IMG/VR virus record: IMGVR_UViG_3300030430_002967
Coordinates: 1 to 21,517 of that record
Strand: one strand, 5' to 3'
Source of the DNA: a virus
Length of the DNA stretch: 21,517 bases
In this document: positions 1 through 7,162 of the stretch, in pieces
How the letters are laid out: every line of letters begins with the position of its first letter
How positions within the stretch are numbered: the first letter of the stretch is position 1
Program-made: the position numbers and the translations under genes
Notes under the pieces: model-generated
What the model saw: only the letters and a program-made list of their open reading frames with translations
The model's database searches: none
Told to the model about the DNA's origin: nothing

Positions 1-6
1 CTCCTA
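1..6 (-). promoter_or_regulatory. Ribosome-binding site of the next gene beyond the left edge
   Basis: The minus strand reads TAGGAG at 6-1, right after the stop codon at 13-15. It suggests that another gene of the same operon starts just outside the window. Confidence 0.45.
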
Positions 7-12
7 GATCCA

Positions 13-411
13 CTATTGCCCCCCTAGCATAGATGCTCCGCCTTCGGCTCCGCCACCCATTTGTTCCATCATCTTTTCAAGCATCTTTAAAATAATCATC
101 ATAATCAGCATCTTCATGATCTTTTCAAGATCCATTTGCCCCTCGCCAGATTGACCCATTTCAGATCCGCCACCAATTTGAAGGCTTTGTTCCGAACTCA
201 TGTTCTGGAAAGAACTGACTTCATTTGTAATATTAATGTTGATAGACTGCCCGTCTTTCCCGCCTTCCGGTGTGCCGCCCATTTCAACACCTTTATTGTT
301 TTCATCTCCTGTGGCCGCTGCTCCATCTGATGGAGTGACCCTTTGGCTAGAGGCTGGTGCCGCTGCTGCGCCACCGCTGCCTCCAGAGCCGATTGCTCCC
401 GCACTAGACAT
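13..411 (-). CDS. Gly/Met-rich low-complexity protein
   Basis: The ATG at 411 is chosen because AGGAG lies upstream; a GTG at 441 overlapping the previous stop would add ten residues without a ribosome-binding site. The 132-residue product begins with a Gly/Ala/Ser-rich stretch, has QSININITNEVSSFQ in the middle, and a helix at 93-118 with nine Met among hydrophobic and Lys/Glu residues (EKIMKMLIMMIILKMLEKM), then a Gly-rich end. No Cys. No family recognised. An amphipathic Met-rich helix between flexible Gly tails could be membrane-active or self-assembling; this is only a suggestion. Confidence 0.65.
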   Translation of the reverse strand: MSSAGAIGSGGSGGAAAAPASSQRVTPSDGAAATGDENNKGVEMGGTPEGGKDGQSININITNEVSSFQNMSSEQSLQIGGGSEMGQSGEGQMDLEKIMKMLIMMIILKMLEKMMEQMGGGAEGGASMLGGQ

Positions 412-437
412 AGTTTTGGTTCTCCTAAAACTCAAGA

Positions 438-1358
438 TCACAGTGCCCCCTCAGACTTGAGCAAGTTATTGATTTGAGTGGTGCGTTTAGACACTGCACT
501 GTTATTACTAACTATGCTGCTGATCAGCGTTTCAAACTTATCATTGTGTATTAAAATATGATCGCTTTGCTCTTCGCAGACCAGTGTGCATTCCTCTACA
601 ACAGTTCTACTGGTTGAGTCAAGATAAATTTCTCTGCTGTACTCTTTATCTTTATATGTTGCGACTCTACGCCCTTTCAATCCTTTCTCCTTGAATAAGC
701 CTCCGACTTTCATTCTACACATTGTATCAGAGAACTCAAACATGTTAATCTGTTCTTTAGAAAGAAATGACTTGCATAGCAAATCTATATCTGTTTTCTT
801 TGCGCCATTTCTTTGACTTGGATAAATAAGAATCTCTTTTACAAAGTCATCATCACCTTGAATGTATCCGATCCTTTCATCATTATTAAAGTGCTTTAAA
901 TTAATTTTATCATAAACTTTATATGTGACATTTTCTTTTTTAATTTTTAGTCCACTAATATTTTCTGAAGAGAATAGATGCAGTTTTTTATGTGCAAAAG
1001 AATATTTCCTTGCGTTAGAAAAGCATTCTAGAGAATCATTGCCCACCTTAATATTGGTTAATGGGACTGAGTTTAGCATTAAACCAGCGACGGACAAATG
1101 CAAAACAATCGCAGCCTCAACATTTAATTTTGACACACCCCGGTTGACACTTCCTTCTGGCATACTAACTTGAGTAATCTCGTTTTGAATGCCAAAAGCA
1201 CTAAGATTAAGTTCTGGTGGACAATAGTCAAACGGGCTTGTATTCAGGGCTGTGTTGATAATTATTGGGTAATTGTTGATGAAACTAAATGCTAGGGCGG
1301 GTAAAGTGTGACCAATGACAATATTTTCGTGAATTGAAGTTGGTGTTTTAAAAGGCAT
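438..1358 (-). CDS. Uncharacterised 306-residue protein
   Basis: I cannot assign a family. The N terminus, ENIVIGHTLPALAFSFINNYPIIIN, has the feel of a nucleotide-binding or Rossmann-type opening strand and helix (read as ENIVIGHTLPAL and AFSFINNYPIIIN), but the Gly-rich loop is not conserved. The C-terminal half is rich in Lys and charged residues, with several Cys (CPPE, CKSF, CRMK, CTLVCEE). No signal peptide or membrane helix. It starts at the base after the previous stop (TAA then ATG) with no clear ribosome-binding site, so it probably depends on translational coupling. Confidence 0.6.
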   Translation of the reverse strand: MPFKTPTSIHENIVIGHTLPALAFSFINNYPIIINTALNTSPFDYCPPELNLSAFGIQNEITQVSMPEGSVNRGVSKLNVEAAIVLHLSVAGLMLNSVPLTNIKVGNDSLECFSNARKYSFAHKKLHLFSSENISGLKIKKENVTYKVYDKINLKHFNNDERIGYIQGDDDFVKEILIYPSQRNGAKKTDIDLLCKSFLSKEQINMFEFSDTMCRMKVGGLFKEKGLKGRRVATYKDKEYSREIYLDSTSRTVVEECTLVCEEQSDHILIHNDKFETLISSIVSNNSAVSKRTTQINNLLKSEGAL

Positions 1359-1607
1359 TTAATTTGCTTTTTTAAAAAAGTTATTGGTTTCCTTTTCTTC
1401 AATGAAGAATTTAGGCGTGTTATAAGAATCATTCTTATACTTGGCAGACTTATCGTCTCCTTGCATATTAAAGTTTCTTAGGTCGTTGAGTGTCTCATCT
1501 GTAGAGTCAATGTATTTTATGTGATACTTTATTTCTGGCTCTTCTTGCGCCATGACCGGCGCAGCGACAGCCATTACAGCAGCAATCACAGCAAAAGTAA
1601 GTTTCAT
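1359..1607 (-). CDS. Small secreted/periplasmic protein
   Basis: This 82-residue protein starts with a clear signal peptide: MKLTFAVIAAVMAVAAPVMA, with a likely cut after A20 (VMA then QEE). The mature part is about 62 residues, charged and hydrophilic (EIKYHIKYIDSTDETLNDL near the start, FFIEEKETNNFFKKAN at the end), with no Cys. No family is recognised. Export by Sec suggests it acts in the host periplasm or is released. It appears to be controlled by the hairpin and motif upstream, so it would be a late protein. The stop TAA directly abuts the ATG of the next gene. Lysis control or envelope modification are possible but unsupported. Confidence 0.7.
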   Translation of the reverse strand: MKLTFAVIAAVMAVAAPVMAQEEPEIKYHIKYIDSTDETLNDLRNFNMQGDDKSAKYKNDSYNTPKFFIEEKETNNFFKKAN

Positions 1608-1613
1608 TATTTG

Positions 1614-1659
1614 TTTCCTCGCAATCTTTTTTTACGACTGTAAATAGTCTACGAGGAAA
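1614..1659 (-). promoter_or_regulatory. Ribosome-binding-site-hiding hairpin with an embedded late-type promoter motif
   Basis: In minus-strand mRNA UUUCCUCG (1652-1659) pairs perfectly with CGAGGAAA (1614-1621), extendable to about 11 bp with G-U pairs. The second arm is the ribosome-binding site of the gene starting at 1607. Between the arms lies ACTATTTA (1641-1648). Read-through transcripts would hide the site; transcripts starting just after the motif would lack the first arm and leave it free. This mirrors T4 late genes such as e. Confidence 0.6.
1641..1648 (-). promoter_or_regulatory. Candidate late-promoter motif ACTATTTA before the secreted protein gene
   Basis: The octamer lies 33 nt before the ATG at 1607, inside the loop of the hairpin at 1614-1659. 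No -35 box is evident. Function is inferred from recurrence upstream of other starts. Confidence 0.45.
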
Positions 1660-1672
1660 TAAAAAGTACTTA

Positions 1673-1942
1673 TTATTCTAACAGCCCTACAATATAATTT
1701 TCTAATACAATTTCGTAGGTTTCCCCTGATACACTCACTTCTTCAAGCATTGTTGCGTCAACGACTACTTTCGTGCCTCCAGTGACCCTTTCTTTGCAGT
1801 CAGAAGCAGTATCAAGAACAGTCGCAACGACATACTTGTCTTTGGTGAGAGCGAATCCCTCTGGCAAAAGAACGCCGGAGTCGGCGTCCTCCTGCTTTTC
1901 GGTTTGCACTAAGAGATATCTATTCTTTGGACAAAACTTCAT
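1673..1942 (-). CDS. GroES-like co-chaperonin
   Basis: This 89-residue protein fits the GroES fold in length and order: an N-terminal strand NRYLLVQTEKQ, a mobile loop QEDADSGVLLPEG (GVLLP at 23-27, corresponding to GIVL, which docks into GroEL), a central YVVATVLDTAS strand, GGTKVVVDAT and a last strand IVLENYIVGLLE. T4 gp31 plays this role: it caps host GroEL to fold the capsid protein. That task is likely here but inferred. The ATG at 1942 is preceded by GGGGGT. It shares a promoter with the GapR-like gene. Its usual partner GroEL is not encoded in the window. Confidence 0.75.
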   Translation of the reverse strand: MKFCPKNRYLLVQTEKQEDADSGVLLPEGFALTKDKYVVATVLDTASDCKERVTGGTKVVVDATMLEEVSVSGETYEIVLENYIVGLLE

Positions 1943-1950
1943 GGCACCCC

Positions 1951-2196
1951 CTAGTATGGAACCTTGGATACTTTTTCATACATATCCAGCAATTGCTCAA
2001 TGTCCTCGTCGTTTTTCAACATACGATAAGCACGGATAGCAGAAGACAGTTCTTCCTTCGTAAGCCATCCATTTTGGACATAACTCTTTTTGAGATCTTT
2101 GCGGTGTTCCTGATAGGGTAGCATCTCTGCCTCCACCTCCGCAAGAGCACGAATGAAGTTTCCAATATACTCTTGCTTTGTTTTATCGTCAGACAT
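1951..2196 (-). CDS. Small helical protein resembling GapR/DUF2312
   Basis: The 81-residue product is helical throughout. FIRALAEVEAEMLPYQEHRKD, read here as FIRALAEVEAEM and PYQEHRKD, then a GWLTKEELSSAIR segment and EQLLDMYEKV match the order of GapR (DUF2312), where an antiparallel coiled coil (F-I-x-R-I-x-x-L-E), a G-F-D turn, an L-R-x-x-x-x-L-R-x-x helix and LLDLY follow each other. GapR is an alphaproteobacterial protein that grips overtwisted DNA in front of forks. A generic coiled-coil phage protein is possible. The ATG at 2196 has GGAGG upstream; GroES-like follows after 8 bases. Confidence 0.45.
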   Translation of the reverse strand: MSDDKTKQEYIGNFIRALAEVEAEMLPYQEHRKDLKKSYVQNGWLTKEELSSAIRAYRMLKNDEDIEQLLDMYEKVSKVPY

Positions 2197-2226
2197 ATTT
2201 CCTCCGTTTGTCTAGGTTACTTGTAT

Positions 2227-2254
2227 ATAATAATCATTTTTGCAAGAATGTCAA
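2227..2254 (-). promoter_or_regulatory. Sigma70-like promoter for the GapR-like/GroES-like unit
   Basis: On the minus strand a perfect TTGACA (2249-2254) is followed after 16 bases by TATTAT (2227-2232). It lies in the gap between the reductase stop and the ATG at 2196. Confidence 0.7.
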
Positions 2255-2262
2255 GTGCTTTT

Positions 2263-4131
2263 TTACTTTACTTCACAGGCACCACCAGCACAAGCCAACT
2301 CGCCTGAAAGGTCTGTGTTGTCCTCTATCTCAACAACCTTGGTCAAGTCAATATCAGACAAGGTTTCTAGCATAGCCTCATAAGTTTCTTTTGAGCAATC
2401 TTCAAAAGGTGCTTGCTTATAAGTCCCTCCGTCGTATGGCAAGACAGACAGACCGTTGTATACCTCTCGATTCTCCCACATCCACTCGCCGACATCAGTC
2501 CACTCATCCTCTTTGATTGAGATAGTTGCTGATACATTGTGTGTATTCTGACCATTTCTTGTTCCCGGCTTAACCCACTCGCTACTAATCTTGGAGACTC
2601 GCTTAAGCAACTGAAGCGCACTCTCTGTTCGCATGATTGCTCCCTCTGGTGCCTTTTGTGGCACAGAGATCACTGCCGTATCATGCGGTCTAAAATACTC
2701 ATCCTCAACCATGTCTGGATGGTAAAGGGATAGATAGGTATAGATTGCTTCATTCTTGCCCACACGAAGACGACGAATGTAATAGTCGTTGTGCCAAGCA
2801 TGGATTCCGCTGGATGTTCCAACCGTCAGAGATGTTGTCCCTGCTGGCTTGACCGTTGTGCATCGTGCTGCCGATTTGATTCCAAGCAACTTGGCAACTC
2901 TTTCGTTTTCTATCTTCACCACTTGTGCGGCCTCAGTTGTATCTAAGCCAAGTATTTTTCCGGAGGCAATCCCAGTCATGCTGACACCAATAAGGGCTTC
3001 TTTTTCTGTGGTTCTACGCCATATATCACGCAAGTAATGAAAGTCGGTGTAGCCTGCTTGTAGTGTGCCGATCAGTGCAGCCGCTTTCACACGACTGTTT
3101 AGTTCCCCCTGACTCTCAACATCGCTTACATTTACCTCCGTTAAGTTGCAGAACTGATAAGGTCGTAGCGCAATTTCACAACAGGGGTTGGTTCCCCAGT
3201 CTTTATCATTAGAAAAATAAAATCCCGGCTCTCCACTGCCTGATTCTTTTACTCTTTCCCAAAGATCTTGGAAGTATTCTTTAGTAATACGGTGGCGAAG
3301 GAGCACAACAGAGTTGTTTGCTCTACCTCGCTGGGGGGCTGTCTCCCACCAGTTGCCTGTCTTGGCAGCAATCATTTCGTTATCATCAGCAGAAAAGAGA
3401 GATATAAGGGCAGCACGACGGATACCACCGGCAAGAACTGCGTCGGCAATGTGACAGATCATATCGTGGGCTTCAATTGTAGTAAGTTTGTCTCCGTTTT
3501 CTTTGGCTTCAAACATACCATGGAGTTTCACCAAACATTCTTTGAGAGGCTGGGGTCCCGGCGCTTTTCCACCAGAGGTGACGAGGCGAGCGCCTTTTGG
3601 GCGGATATCTGAATAATCAAATCGCAGCCTAGATCCACCTTTAAAATATGATTGAACTAGCGCCTTGACTGCATCTGCCCAGCCCTCGATGGAATCATTA
3701 ATCAAAAAACGACGGGTTCTTTTTGATGTGGGCTTTTGTATTTCTGGTAGTTTTTCTACGTGATGCTGTTGCACACTGTAACCCACTCCTGTCCCTCCGA
3801 GGAGGAGGAACATGACTTCGCTAAACACACGCCAGTCATCAATTGGGGCAAAGGCACAATTGTATATGCGGTTAGGCGCTACTTCAATTGGCTTGCCTCC
3901 AAACTGCATTGATCGCATAGAAGGGAGCACCTTTTTTTGATATACCATTTCATAGGCAGACTCAATCTCTTCCGATAGTTCTGGGTACTTCTTCTGATGC
4001 ATTGCTTTGTTTCTATCAACAATCTCGCTCCATGTTTCTCGCCTCTCTTTTTCTGGCAAGTAACGAGCATATTTCATGTGGACTGTGATGTCCGACAAGA
4101 TGTCTCTTGCTACTTTATGTTTATCTGTCAT
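2263..4131 (-). CDS. Adenosylcobalamin-dependent (class II) ribonucleotide reductase, compact
   Basis: This 622-residue enzyme reduces ribonucleotides to deoxyribonucleotides with coenzyme B12 as radical source. Key residues keep the spacing of monomeric Lactobacillus RTPR: C92 in IYNCAF and C328 in FCNL as the reducible pair, thiyl C317 and E319 in NPCCEIAL (11 residues from C317 to C328, as between C408 and C419 in RTPR), the loop VKPAGTTSLTVGTSSGIH, and a C-terminal redox pair C614/C619 in CAGGAC (spacing 5, as C731/C736). RTPR is about 739 residues; most of the difference lies between C92 and C317, where RTPR has an insertion carrying its allosteric site. The ATG at 4131 has AGAGG upstream. 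No cobalamin riboswitch fits in the 12-base gap after helicase. Confidence 0.9.
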   Translation of the reverse strand: MTDKHKVARDILSDITVHMKYARYLPEKERRETWSEIVDRNKAMHQKKYPELSEEIESAYEMVYQKKVLPSMRSMQFGGKPIEVAPNRIYNCAFAPIDDWRVFSEVMFLLLGGTGVGYSVQQHHVEKLPEIQKPTSKRTRRFLINDSIEGWADAVKALVQSYFKGGSRLRFDYSDIRPKGARLVTSGGKAPGPQPLKECLVKLHGMFEAKENGDKLTTIEAHDMICHIADAVLAGGIRRAALISLFSADDNEMIAAKTGNWWETAPQRGRANNSVVLLRHRITKEYFQDLWERVKESGSGEPGFYFSNDKDWGTNPCCEIALRPYQFCNLTEVNVSDVESQGELNSRVKAAALIGTLQAGYTDFHYLRDIWRRTTEKEALIGVSMTGIASGKILGLDTTEAAQVVKIENERVAKLLGIKSAARCTTVKPAGTTSLTVGTSSGIHAWHNDYYIRRLRVGKNEAIYTYLSLYHPDMVEDEYFRPHDTAVISVPQKAPEGAIMRTESALQLLKRVSKISSEWVKPGTRNGQNTHNVSATISIKEDEWTDVGEWMWENREVYNGLSVLPYDGGTYKQAPFEDCSKETYEAMLETLSDIDLTKVVEIEDNTDLSGELACAGGACEVK

Positions 4132-4143
4132 TCCTTTTCCTCT

Positions 4144-5499
4144 CTATTTTTTAAATTCTTTATAAACTTGATTAATTTTTTCTTGTTGTTTTTTTGCGTC
4201 TGGCTTTTCTGATTCCTCTAGTTCGCTCTCAAGCACTTCTAACTTAATATTAGATGTGTCCATTTTGATTGGATAAGGCACACCATCTTTGCCATTTCTA
4301 TTCTTAGCAACAAAAATCTTACCTCTGTTCTTTGCTTTGTCTGTAATTGTCCTTGACAAGGAGAAAATAAAATCAGCCACGAAACACTTTCCAAAGGACT
4401 CGGATATAGAATCCATGGTGATCAATTCAGCATTAAGACCTGAACGATTGGTTTGAGAAGCCGTCCAAAGTGGACACTCGTAAACCTGAGCAATTGCTCT
4501 CAACTCCTCATAGATTGACTCCAGATCATGTCGCTTTTCGCTACCCCGAGGAGCAGCCAGCGGCTTAAGCAAGTCTCCGTAGTCAACGATAATCATATCA
4601 ATAGGTATGCCCTGCTGCTTTAATTTATCCAAGTGAGCCCGAATAGTATTTGTGTTTGCAGACTTTGTTGGATACTCTTTAATTATGACATTACCTTCTA
4701 TATCTTTCACTTTTTCGTAAATTTGTTCCTTCAAAGAAAACAAATCCTTTAAATTTACACCAGTTAGACAACTATCATATCTTTGCCCAATGGTCGTATG
4801 TGAGAGTTCTAAGGTATAATGCACGATATTTAAGCCTGCTTTTACTGCTTGTGCTCCCAAATGCACAAGCACCATAGACTTTCCAGCGCCAGTTGGAGCG
4901 ATTACGACACCTAACTCTCCACTTCCAAGACCGCCCTTGCAGATATCGTCTATCTTTTCCCACCCAGTTGTAACTGGGTTGCGAGCCTTTAATGTGTATC
5001 TTTCTTCAAAATCTTTCTTATAGTCATAGCCATGATCGCTGTCAGCACCCAACTTAATTGCATCGTTGATTACATTACTGATCTCGTCAAAAGACGAGTT
5101 ATTCAGCAACTTAACTGACTTCATCATTGCCTCTTTTAGTTTCTGCTTCTTGCAAAAATCTAGTGAAGTCTCCTTGATGTAGTCACTGTCACGCAGCATT
5201 TCAACATCTGTAATAGATCTTTTAAAGTAATCCACAACCTGTTCTTTTACTGCCTCGTCTTCCGGTGAAACTTCTGATTTGATTATGGAGCCAAGGACTT
5301 TAAGAGACGGGTGCGTCGTGTACTTGCTTTTGTATTCATAAATCTTAGAGGTAAGCACCTGAAGGTATTTCAATTCCAAGAAAGATACATCTAGCACTTC
5401 GCCAATCTGGTCACAGAAAGGTCTTTCAGTCATAATCAAATAGACTAGTTTCTCTTGAAAATCTTTCCCGTAGTTTGAAAAACTTGCTTGTTCTGTCAT
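4144..5499 (-). CDS. Replicative DNA helicase, DnaB/gp41-like
   Basis: This 451-residue protein is a hexameric 5'-3' helicase of the RecA-like DnaB family. The N-terminal 160 residues are helical, as in the DnaB/gp41 N domain. The ATPase domain starts at TTGWEKIDDICKGGLGSGEL, with Walker A APTGAGKS (201-208, K207), a catalytic Glu region VHYTLELS, Walker B MIIVDYGDLL (D306) and motif H3/H4 TASQTNRSG (347-354). The length is near T4 gp41 (475). The ATG at 5499 overlaps the membrane-protein stop. No primase domain is attached, and no primase was seen in the window. It would work with the family A polymerase and the gp32-like protein at the fork. Confidence 0.88.
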   Translation of the reverse strand: MTEQASFSNYGKDFQEKLVYLIMTERPFCDQIGEVLDVSFLELKYLQVLTSKIYEYKSKYTTHPSLKVLGSIIKSEVSPEDEAVKEQVVDYFKRSITDVEMLRDSDYIKETSLDFCKKQKLKEAMMKSVKLLNNSSFDEISNVINDAIKLGADSDHGYDYKKDFEERYTLKARNPVTTGWEKIDDICKGGLGSGELGVVIAPTGAGKSMVLVHLGAQAVKAGLNIVHYTLELSHTTIGQRYDSCLTGVNLKDLFSLKEQIYEKVKDIEGNVIIKEYPTKSANTNTIRAHLDKLKQQGIPIDMIIVDYGDLLKPLAAPRGSEKRHDLESIYEELRAIAQVYECPLWTASQTNRSGLNAELITMDSISESFGKCFVADFIFSLSRTITDKAKNRGKIFVAKNRNGKDGVPYPIKMDTSNIKLEVLESELEESEKPDAKKQQEKINQVYKEFKK

Positions 5500-5765
5500 T
5501 TTACATCCAATAGGTCGTATTCTTTAGCCCATGCTTGAACTTGCTCCAGCGAAGGCTTCGTATCTACTTTCTTTGTCGTAAACATTTGTATACAAGAAAG
5601 CAAGATACTAATTCCAATAAACGAAGCATACAACATTAGCATCCATTTTGCAAGCGTTAAATCAACAAAATACATCATAAATGTCATAAAGCCTGTCGCT
5701 TTACCTAAAATAAAAAATGCTGACGATATTTTCGTCAGCATGGATAGTTCATCCCAAAATTCCAA
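5496..5765 (-). CDS. Small two-helix membrane protein
   Basis: The product (about 89 residues) has two membrane segments, roughly 14-35 and 39-62, around ILGKATGFMTFMMYFVD and WMLMLYASFIGISILLSCI, then a soluble tail (SLEQVQAWAKEYDLLDVK). The start is chosen at a TTG with GGGAGG 8 nt upstream, directly after the exonuclease stop. The frame stays open to another TTG at 5849, but that start has no ribosome-binding site. ATG codons at 5741 and further in are alternatives; 5741 lies in the terminator-like stem. It overlaps the helicase by ATGA. Two-helix phage proteins of this size include holins and membrane anchors; no role can be assigned. Confidence 0.6.
   Translation of the reverse strand: MEFWDELSMLTKISSAFFILGKATGFMTFMMYFVDLTLAKWMLMLYASFIGISILLSCIQMFTTKKVDTKPSLEQVQAWAKEYDLLDVK
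5707..5741 (-). terminator. Terminator-like perfect hairpin inside the start of the membrane-protein gene
   Basis: On the minus strand ATGCTGACGA pairs perfectly with TCGTCAGCAT (10 bp, 5-nt loop), followed directly by TTTTTATTTTA. It is 29 nt past the exonuclease stop and lies inside the coding frame that starts at 5765. Ribosomes translating that frame would melt the stem, so it may be an attenuator rather than a simple end point. Confidence 0.7.
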
Positions 5766-5769
5766 ATCA

Positions 5770-6735
5770 TTATCCTCCCTTGCTTTCCACCACCATTCTC
5801 CTAAATAGTGCGAATAAATCTGCCATATCGTATGCGCCGAAGCCATCAACCATCATCATGGTCTGCACACCTGTCTTGTTAAACATTAACTTTTGCTCTT
5901 TTAATATTGACCTTATATGCTGTGCGCTTCTTGCAGAGATGTTTGGCACATATAGTTGCATCATTTTATAATTCTTTTCAATCAGTTGTCTTTTTTCTAC
6001 AACATTTTTAAAGACCTTGAGTTTACTATCGACTCCCTCTGCGAAGTCGACCAGTTCTTGTATTGTGTATGGTTTTTCCTCAGAAAGAAAAGGAAATCGC
6101 TTAGATACGGTCGGCAAACCTGCTCCGCCGATGCCGGGGAGGTTGTCACTCTTATCCCCTGCAATTGCTCTAGCAAGTGCAAAATTTGTTGGGTGTATCT
6201 CATACTGCTCCAAGATCCTTTTCTTATTTAGAATTTCTTTTTGGATTGGTCTGTATAGGATTGTTGAGTCATCACACAACTGAATGAAGTCCTTATCTGA
6301 ACTCAGGATAATCTTGTGATATTCAGACAAGGCTTGAGACTGGCTTGCCAAAGCAATAATATCATCGGCCTCTACATTGTCAACATAAGACTGGAGGATT
6401 GGCATCTCATTTAGATACTCAATCAATCTTTCCTGCTGCCAGTTCTTGTTATCTTCTTGCTGTCCAGCAGTCATATTGTGGATGCCACGATTAAGTCTCA
6501 CCGGTTTTCTGCCAGCCTTATAGTTCTTATCAATGCTCTTGCGCTTTTGCGAGCCGCCATCCCATGCCACAAAAATTAGGTCTGGGTTGACAGTTCTGCA
6601 AACAGACTGTAGTGATTTTAAGAAACCTTTCGTTCCGCCGATTGGCTGACCATTCGTAGAGAGACTGGGGTCTACAATGTAGTTTCTCATAAAAAGATTT
6701 AATGCGTCAATAAGTAATACTCTTCTTTTAGTCAT
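5770..6735 (-). CDS. 5'-3' exonuclease / RNase H, FEN superfamily
   Basis: This 321-residue nuclease would remove RNA primers and flaps from lagging strands, like T4 RNase H or the exonuclease domain of Pol I. Acidic metal-binding motifs appear in order: LLIDALNLF (D10), FVAWDGG (D59), VEADDII (E122, D124, D125), SSDKDF (D147, D149) and a helix-hairpin-helix region at AGDKSDNLPGIGGAG (D194, D197). The ATG at 6735 is preferred to an upstream TTG at 6741 because it gives the ATGACTAA coupling to the preceding gene and better spacing from GAG. It supplies the activity that the short family A polymerase lacks. Confidence 0.88.
   Translation of the reverse strand: MTKRRVLLIDALNLFMRNYIVDPSLSTNGQPIGGTKGFLKSLQSVCRTVNPDLIFVAWDGGSQKRKSIDKNYKAGRKPVRLNRGIHNMTAGQQEDNKNWQQERLIEYLNEMPILQSYVDNVEADDIIALASQSQALSEYHKIILSSDKDFIQLCDDSTILYRPIQKEILNKKRILEQYEIHPTNFALARAIAGDKSDNLPGIGGAGLPTVSKRFPFLSEEKPYTIQELVDFAEGVDSKLKVFKNVVEKRQLIEKNYKMMQLYVPNISARSAQHIRSILKEQKLMFNKTGVQTMMMVDGFGAYDMADLFALFRRMVVESKGG
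5802..5809 (-). promoter_or_regulatory. ACTATTTA motif at the end of the exonuclease gene (weak candidate)
   Basis: The octamer lies inside the last codons of the exonuclease gene and 36 nt before the probable TTG start at 5765. The spacing matches the other sites, but being inside coding sequence it may be chance. A copy within the tape measure gene at 16572-16579 shows that chance copies occur. Confidence 0.25.
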
Positions 6736-6901
6736 CCTCAAACTCGATGTTAAGTTCTCTTATAATTTGCTCTAGTTCTTCTTCAAGTTTTACTTTATCT
6801 TCTTCAGAATTATAATCTTCATTCTCTAACGCAGAAATAAAATAAAATGCCTCTTCAATTAGTTCTTTACGTTGATTAAGAATACCTTTTAAATTTTCCA
6901 T
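6728..6901 (-). CDS. Hypothetical 57-residue acidic helical protein
   Basis: This gene begins MENLKGILNQRKELIEEAF and ends with REL, NIEFEDD. It is a short acidic helical hairpin or coiled coil with no Cys. The ATG at 6901 has GAGGAG 7 nt upstream. Its last 8 bases overlap the exonuclease start (ATGACTAA), which implies translational coupling. Function unknown; an accessory factor of the exonuclease or a small regulator is possible. Confidence 0.7.
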   Translation of the reverse strand: MENLKGILNQRKELIEEAFYFISALENEDYNSEEDKVKLEEELEQIIRELNIEFEDD

Positions 6902-6954
6902 ATAAATGCTCCTCAGTATACATATAGAATCTAAAAAAGAAAAGTAAACTTATT

Positions 6955-7134
6955 TTATACGATAGCTCGGAAAGGATAATTTCCTAAGTACAAGAAAGGA
7001 TCATAATTCTTTGCTTTATAAATGGGAATTTTGTGTCGCTTTGGATGTCCAGTTACAATTGCTACGGTGTCCAAAGTGACTGCTGTTGGGTTCGAAAATG
7101 TAAACGCTATGCTGAGAATAATGCTGCTTGCCAT
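6955..7134 (-). CDS. Hypothetical 59-residue protein
   Basis: This small gene reads MASSIILSIAFTFSNPTAV and ends NYPFRAIV. The ATG at 7134 is preceded by AGGAGG at ideal spacing, and a good sigma70-like promoter lies 29 nt further up. The first half is hydrophobic and strand-prone; the second half is basic (GHPKRHKIPIYKAK) with several Tyr. I recognise no family. Its strong expression signals and position at the head of an early-type unit suggest a host-directed small protein, which is inference. Confidence 0.7.
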   Translation of the reverse strand: MASSIILSIAFTFSNPTAVTLDTVAIVTGHPKRHKIPIYKAKNYDPFLYLGNYPFRAIV

Positions 7135-7162
7135 GTTGCCTCCTGCTGTCTATTACTTAAAT

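Noticed and set aside
3268-3612. Plus-strand open frame of 114 codons across the reductase gene
   Set aside because: It lies wholly inside a confidently identified minus-strand gene with conserved active-site motifs, has low-complexity shadow composition and no ribosome-binding site context.
5766-5849. Longer N terminus for the membrane protein from a TTG at 5849
   Set aside because: It would overlap the exonuclease gene by 80 bases and has no ribosome-binding site, while the TTG at 5765 has GGGAGG at good spacing.
6915-6920. TATACT just before the 57-residue gene as a promoter -10
   Set aside because: No acceptable -35 at 16-18 bases, and a start there would remove the GAGGAG ribosome-binding site from the transcript.
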